From Streptococcus himalayensis (GTDB lineage Bacteria; Bacillota; Bacilli; Lactobacillales; Streptococcaceae), in assembly GCF_001708305.1 (NCBI RefSeq), contig NZ_CP016953.1:1879501-1943500 (forward strand): DNA of 64,000 nt, in the 5' to 3' direction. Position numbers and translations under genes: made by a program. Below, one piece after another: positions 59,749-64,000 of this stretch. Within the stretch, counting starts at the first letter, position 1, and every line of letters begins with the position of its first letter. The notes under the pieces are model-generated. The model saw only the letters and a program-made list of their open reading frames with translations, had not been told where the DNA came from and did not search any database.

Positions 59749-59778
59749 TATATCATACGTGTTACACGTATTCAAGTA
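59749..59778 (-). promoter_or_regulatory. hicAB promoter with operator in the spacer
   Basis: Minus-strand TTGAAT, 17 bp, TATAAT. The spacer is covered by the perfect palindrome ATACGTGTTACACGTAT (59755-59771 on the plus strand), the likely HicB site. Confidence 0.72.
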
Positions 59779-59905
59779 AAAAACAAGAATTTCATCTAAA
59801 AAGTTAATCAGTAAAAAGCCCCTAAAATCGCTTCTACGGGCTTTCAGTCTCTATACGGCTAATTTATCGGGCAAGCCAAAACAATGGCTAAAACCTAGTA
59901 AAATT

Positions 59906-60313
59906 TCAATCTGGTAACGTCTCAAGCACTCCATTTCTGTATTGCTTGGCAAAGGCAAGTAAAGCAAGATTTTTTAAATTGTGATACTGCCCTTCTTTGA
60001 TAGGCTCAAAAGGCTTATACTTGCTTTTTATTTTTAATCGTACCTGCTCAACCGTCATACATTCCAGACAGTTCAATATCAGTAACTGGCGTAGTCTAAT
60101 ATCACTAATAGAATTGATAGCCGATTTTATGGCGTTCAGCTCTTGCCGTGCCGTCTCTTGGTTCATCTCCAACCGCTCCACGGGTTGAAAATCACCGTTT
60201 TCTGCCTGTAAGATATAATCATCAGAATAGACCACGTTCCCATCTCTTGCAATTCTCTGCCACCGTCTGAACTCTTTTAGTTTTCGGTTGGCGTATGCCC
60301 TGATTTGTTTCAC
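59906..60313 (-). CDS. ArpU/DUF1492-type phage regulator
   Basis: A 135-aa basic protein with a C-terminal helix-turn-helix-like region (LRQLLILNCLECMTVEQVRLK, sigma-4-like) similar in layout to ArpU/DUF1492 late regulators of Gram-positive phages and satellites. Good AAGGAGG site. Lies downstream of the phage structural genes and upstream of hicAB. Confidence 0.6.
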   Translation of the reverse strand: MKQIRAYANRKLKEFRRWQRIARDGNVVYSDDYILQAENGDFQPVERLEMNQETARQELNAIKSAINSISDIRLRQLLILNCLECMTVEQVRLKIKSKYKPFEPIKEGQYHNLKNLALLAFAKQYRNGVLETLPD

Positions 60314-60499
60314 CTTTTTCCCTCCTTTGTGATATAATAAAATTACGAGTTATTATTCACAAAAGGTCAGCGCATAAGCGTTGGCTTTTTGTTATCTACC
60401 TACCCAAATCTCATTGGCTTTATAACTTATTCTTTTTTAGAGGGTAAGAAAAATAAGGTTTTTCTTTTTCATTCAGTTCTATCTGCTTATAGTTATCAA

Positions 60500-60540
60500 A
60501 AAGACAGTTTTACGAATGCGTACAACTGTCTTTTTTTAGA
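60500..60540. terminator. Terminator between phage gene and regulator
   Basis: Arms AAAGACAGTT and AACTGTCTTT with inner TACG/CGTA, T7 on the plus strand and T5 on the minus strand. Confidence 0.75.
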
Positions 60541-60703
60541 GCCTCAGAAAAAGCAGGATAAAACACAATTTTTATTCGTTTTCTAACCCCAAAGCGGTAT
60601 CAAAATGATTCACATAGCGTAACCGCCCCATAACCAGGTGTCTATGATATTTTCCACGCCTCTAGTATACTGTTATCAGAAAACAGAACTGGAGGCTATT
60701 TTG

Positions 60704-60889
60704 ATGTCACAACCTATTATTCCCTTGAAAACACCACAATCTCGTCGATTTCCTCATAAATCCAGAAATGATCTGGTACTGAAAATGCGTATTGGAAAAG
60801 TTGAACTAAGCTTGTTCCAATCTCTTCATCAAGAAACACTGGAAACTATTTTAGAAAAGGTACTTGCTTATGAGCATCCGACTCAGTGA
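60704..60889 (+). CDS. IS66 copy 2 small OrfA (TnpA-like)
   Basis: A 61-aa product, start ATG 60704 after CTGGAGG, differing from copy 1 at a handful of residues (for example IIPLK for IVPLK, ILEKV for ILDKV). Confidence 0.7.
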   Translation: MSQPIIPLKTPQSRRFPHKSRNDLVLKMRIGKVELSLFQSLHQETLETILEKVLAYEHPTQ

Positions 60890-61220
60890 TTTAGGGCAGG
60901 TCTATCTGGTTTGTGGCAAAACCGATATGAGACAAGGGGTTGATTCATTGGCTTATCTCGTTAAACGTCAATTTGAATTAGATCCCTTTTCTGGTCAAGT
61001 TTTTCTCTTCTGTGGTGGCCGCAAAGACCGGTTCAAAGCCCTTTACTGGGACGGACAAGGATTTTGGCTACTCTACAAACGATTTGAAAACGGCAAACTC
61101 ACTTGGCCTAATGATGAACATGAGGTCAAAGCCTTAACTTCCGAGCAAGTTGACTGGTTGATGAAGGGATTTTCGATAAGCCCTAAAATAAAATCTACAA
61201 AAAGTCGTGATTTCTATTGA
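60870..61220 (+). CDS. IS66 copy 2 TnpB (Orf2)
   Basis: A 116-aa Orf2 protein, intact; VYLVCGKTDMRQGVDSLAYL, with differences from copy 1 concentrated in residues 30-45 (VKRQFELDPFSG). Confidence 0.9.
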   Translation: MSIRLSDLGQVYLVCGKTDMRQGVDSLAYLVKRQFELDPFSGQVFLFCGGRKDRFKALYWDGQGFWLLYKRFENGKLTWPNDEHEVKALTSEQVDWLMKGFSISPKIKSTKSRDFY

Positions 61221-61271
61221 AATCATGGCTTTCTTTTAGGTATAATGAGATAAAAAGAAGGGGGTAAGTCC

Positions 61272-62885
61272 ATGGAGTCACAAGATAAAGTGATTGAAAG
61301 TCTAACAAAAACTATTGAAATCATGACCAATGAGTTGACCCTCCTTCGTGAACAGGTGGCTTATCTGACACAAAAGCTCTATGGCAAGTCATCAGAAAAG
61401 GTTGCGTATCAACCTGGTCAGCTAAGTCTCTTCGAAGAAGAATCACTTCCTGAAGAAGACGCTGACTTACCCAGGTGACACAGAAACGATTACCTATAAA
61501 CGTAAGAAAACCAAGGGAGTTCGTCAGGCTGTTTTCAGTCAGTTTACTCCGGAGATGGTTCATCATGAACTAAAAGGCGAAGACTGCACTTGTCCAGACT
61601 GTCACGGTCAGTTGAAAGAGATTGGTTCTTGTATTCAGAGGCAGGAATTGGTTTATATCCCTGCCCAATTGAAACGCCTTGACCATGTCCAACACGCTTA
61701 CAAGTGCCAGAACTGTAGCGAGAAGAATTTTAACGATAAGATTATCAAGGCTCCTGTTCCGAAGGCACCTCTGGCCCATAGCTTGGGGTCAGCCTCCATT
61801 ATTGCCCACACCATTCATCAGAAGTTCAATCTGAAAGTCCCCAACTACCGCCAGGAAGAGGATTGGAACAAGCTTAGCTTGCCAATCACACGGAAGGAAA
61901 TCGCCAACTGGCACATCAAGTCTAGTCAGTATTATTTCGAGCCGATTTATGACCTTCTGCACGAGAAATTACTAGAACAGCCTGTTCTCCATGCGGATGA
62001 GACTTCTTATAAGGTCTTGGAAAATGATAGTCAGTTGACCTTCTACTGGACCTTCTTGTCTGGGAAGCATGAAGAACAGGGAATCACTCTTTATCATCAC
62101 GATAAAGGGCGGAGTGGCTTGGTTGTGAAGGAGTTTCTTGGAGATTACACAGGCTATGTACATTGTGACATGTTACGGCAGTAACTTGGAACTTCAGTTC
62201 CTTAGTTCTGCCTATGCGATAGCAGTCCAAGCTTGAGGAACGAAGTGAGGATAAGCTTGGTTAACTGCGAACCGCTGAGTGCCTATAGGCAGTTAGAACG
62301 AGCTCAGCTAGTTGGTTGTTGGGCTCATGTCAGAAGATCTTCTTCGAGGCCACTCCTAAAAAGGCAGACAAGACTTCCTTGGGTGCCAAGGGATTAGCCT
62401 ATTGCGACCGCTTATTTGCCTTGGAGAATGACTGGGTTGACCTCTCTACTGAAGAGCGACTACATAAACGCCAGGCAGAGTTAGCCCCTTTGATGGACGA
62501 GTTCTTCAACTGGTGCCGCAATCAATCTATTTTACCTGGATCAAAACTTGGTCGTGCGATAGAGTATAGCCTTAAGTATGAGGAACTATTCAAGGCAGTT
62601 CTTCAAGATGGTCGCTTGGTTCTATCCAATAATGTAGCAGAACGGGCCATTAAGTCCTTGGTCATTGGACGGAAAAATTGGCTGTTTTCTCAAAGTTTTG
62701 AGGGAGCCAAGTCAACAGCTATCATTCTGAGTTTATTGGAAACAGCTAAGAGGCATGGTCTTGATTCAGAGAAATACATCACTTATCTTCTAGAACATCT
62801 TCCAAACGAGGAGTCACTCGCCAAAAAGGAAGTTCTAGAGGCTTATTTACCGTGGGCTGAAAAAATTCAGAATAACTGCAAATAG
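61272..62885 (+). pseudogene. IS66 copy 2 transposase TnpC, broken in several places
   Basis: The same CCC AGG TGA frameshift as copy 1 ends the first part (61272-61478). The second part (to 62184) is cut by an insertion of about 105 bp at roughly 62173-62279. A further 1-nt loss near 62335 (AGAAGATCTTCTTC) shifts the frame before the last part (62316-62885), which is intact and ends like other IS66 TnpC. Confidence 0.85.
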
Positions 62886-63578
62886 AAAAAGTTCCAGAGT
62901 CAAGCAAGACTTTGGAACTTTTTCAATATACCTCGTTATGGGGCGGTTACCACATAGCTATCTACCGCCTGATTCATACCTTCATCAGCAACTACCAAAG
63001 TAAAGGCTAAATCACTTGCACTGCCTAAATTATCGGCAATTTCAGCCGCTTGATAATAACCTGCATATTGCTTAAGCGTTTCTATCGTATTAGATAACCT
63101 GTCTTCTTTCAAGATATATTGGGGGAGTTCAATTTTGTTTTCAGTTGCTATTTCATGAATTTTTTTAACCGCTAATGGATTCTTTTTATAGCGCTCTAAA
63201 TAACCTTTAATTTCTCCCTCGTTAACCGCCATTGTGCCTAATAAAGTTAACTCAGCTACATCATCGGCTGTAACTGTTTCATATTCCGCTTTGATTTTCT
63301 CTTTTTCGGATTGCTCAAAAGCTGATAACTTATTTTTGATTGAATTATACTCCGTCGTGCTATATGCTTCAGCTTCTTTTCTAAAATTTGATAAACGTAA
63401 ATCTGCTTCTGATTGATACATCGTCTGTTCTCGAACTTTTTTATATAAATCAGTTTTTAAACTCTGATACGCTTCGATTTGTTGCTGTTTATAAACGCCT
63501 AATTTTGCAATCTGCGCTTGGATTTGTTGTAGTGTCATTGTCTTGTACCTCCATTTTACAATTTTAAGCAAGAATAAA

Positions 63579-63935
63579 TTAAAGCCCTGCTTCTTTGATA
63601 AATATATCTTTCCAATGATTCATGTGGATAGCTTTTGCTTTCTCGTCCCAACGTTTACCAGTTCCAGGCGTTGAGTAATGCTGAAAAGTCACAATCCCGT
63701 TCGTGCCATAAAATTGCGCTCTAGCATACGGTGGAGTCCATTCAATGGCATGACCTCCTTCAACAACATGCCCAGAAGCACGCAAATGCCCATCAGAATA
63801 CGGATCAGATAACGGCACAAGGTAATTCATATCCGTTAGCATTTGTTCTGCCATTTCCGTCCGAGCCTTCACAAAGTTTTTTTCACTTAATTTGGCTGTA
63901 ACACCATCTAAATCAACCTTAATACGTATTGACAT
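63579..63935 (-). CDS. Phage minor capsid protein
   Basis: A 118-aa protein from ATG 63935 (GGGAGG upstream). It resembles the Minor_capsid_2 family: KARTEMAEQMLTDMNYLVP, then SDGHLRASGHV, YARAQFYGTNG and TGKRWDEKAKA. A head-tail connection role is likely. 40 bp upstream of the split phage gene. Confidence 0.75.
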   Translation of the reverse strand: MSIRIKVDLDGVTAKLSEKNFVKARTEMAEQMLTDMNYLVPLSDPYSDGHLRASGHVVEGGHAIEWTPPYARAQFYGTNGIVTFQHYSTPGTGKRWDEKAKAIHMNHWKDIFIKEAGL

Positions 63936-64000
63936 TGTCTTCCTCCCTTGAATAAAAAAAATAAAGAGGCATGACAAAGAGCGCTAAACTCTAATATCAT

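Larger units (their letters stand above)
60619..62950 (+). mobile_element. IS66-family insertion sequence, copy 2
   Basis: The 2332-bp element has ends GTAACCGCCCCATAACCAGG and, inverted, GTAACCGCCCCATAACGAGG; perfect 8-bp duplication CACATAGC (60611-60618, 62951-62958). Close relative of copy 1 with scattered substitutions. Confidence 0.95.
60572..63538 (-). pseudogene. Phage protein gene split by IS66 copy 2
   Basis: The main part runs from ATG 63538 (GGAGG upstream; MTLQQIQAQIAKLGVYKQQQ) to 62951; removing IS66 copy 2 and one 8-bp duplication, the same frame continues from 60618 to TAA at 60574-60572, adding NHFDTALGLENE. The joined product is about 212 aa, mostly coiled coil (residues 20-100). 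As it stands the frame reads into the IS and stops at 62936 after VTAP. Phage structural or accessory protein of unknown role. Confidence 0.8.

Overview
The window is chromosomal DNA of a Streptococcus. Evidence is the gene content and order (estA-rnjB, rqcH/pavA, zwf, histidine-triad protein with an AdcAII/Lmb-type zinc lipoprotein, rpsP-khpA-rimM-trmD, ligA-dgkB-pulA, murA-GNAT-spxR-map), an SMK-box (SAM-III) RNA before metK, a preQ1-II RNA before queT, and AdcR and MerR/NmlR-type promoter sites. It is closest in flavour to S. suis or mitis/sanguinis-group species; the species cannot be named from the window alone.

Layout. 1-15135 is core genome: ABC-F ATPase (cut by the window edge), esterase, RNase J2, a T-box-controlled tryptophan-type ABC importer, RqcH/PavA, Tex and SprT-like proteins, and a YcgR/YcgQ-like membrane pair. 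15419-19260 is a very AT-rich island flanked by broken host genes. It holds what looks like a decaying class III lanthipeptide locus: a 28-aa precursor with an LLELQ leader motif (not previously called because of its size), a 5'-truncated LanC-like synthetase remnant, an ArsR-type regulator and an ABC exporter, all on the minus strand. 19637-27356 is core again: zwf, the zinc-acquisition pair, trmD-rimM. 27357-28771 is an ISL3-family IS sitting between the khpA stop codon and its terminator. 28777-37423 is core (khpA, rpsP, pulA, dgkB, ligA, adhC-like, queT, GtrA-like). 37444-40417 is a second, mosaic ISL3 copy with an IS1182-family element nested in it. 40523-56258 is core: a six-gene operon from murA down to a TPR-like gene, metK, a NatAB-like ABC pair, dCMP deaminase/TetR, DegV, an M42 peptidase and lysS.

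56259-64000 is a prophage-like or phage-satellite end abutting lysS: HicAB toxin-antitoxin, an ArpU/DUF1492-type regulator, a phage gene and a minor capsid protein, all on the minus strand. It is interrupted by two IS66-family elements, each with a perfect 8-bp target duplication and each with a broken TnpC. Non-coding control is unusually visible: T-box, SMK box with its two pairing strands about 400 nt apart, preQ1-II, AdcR boxes, a 19-bp-spacer MerR promoter, a TetR-type palindrome and a hicAB operator. Two families of intergenic repeats are scattered between core genes.
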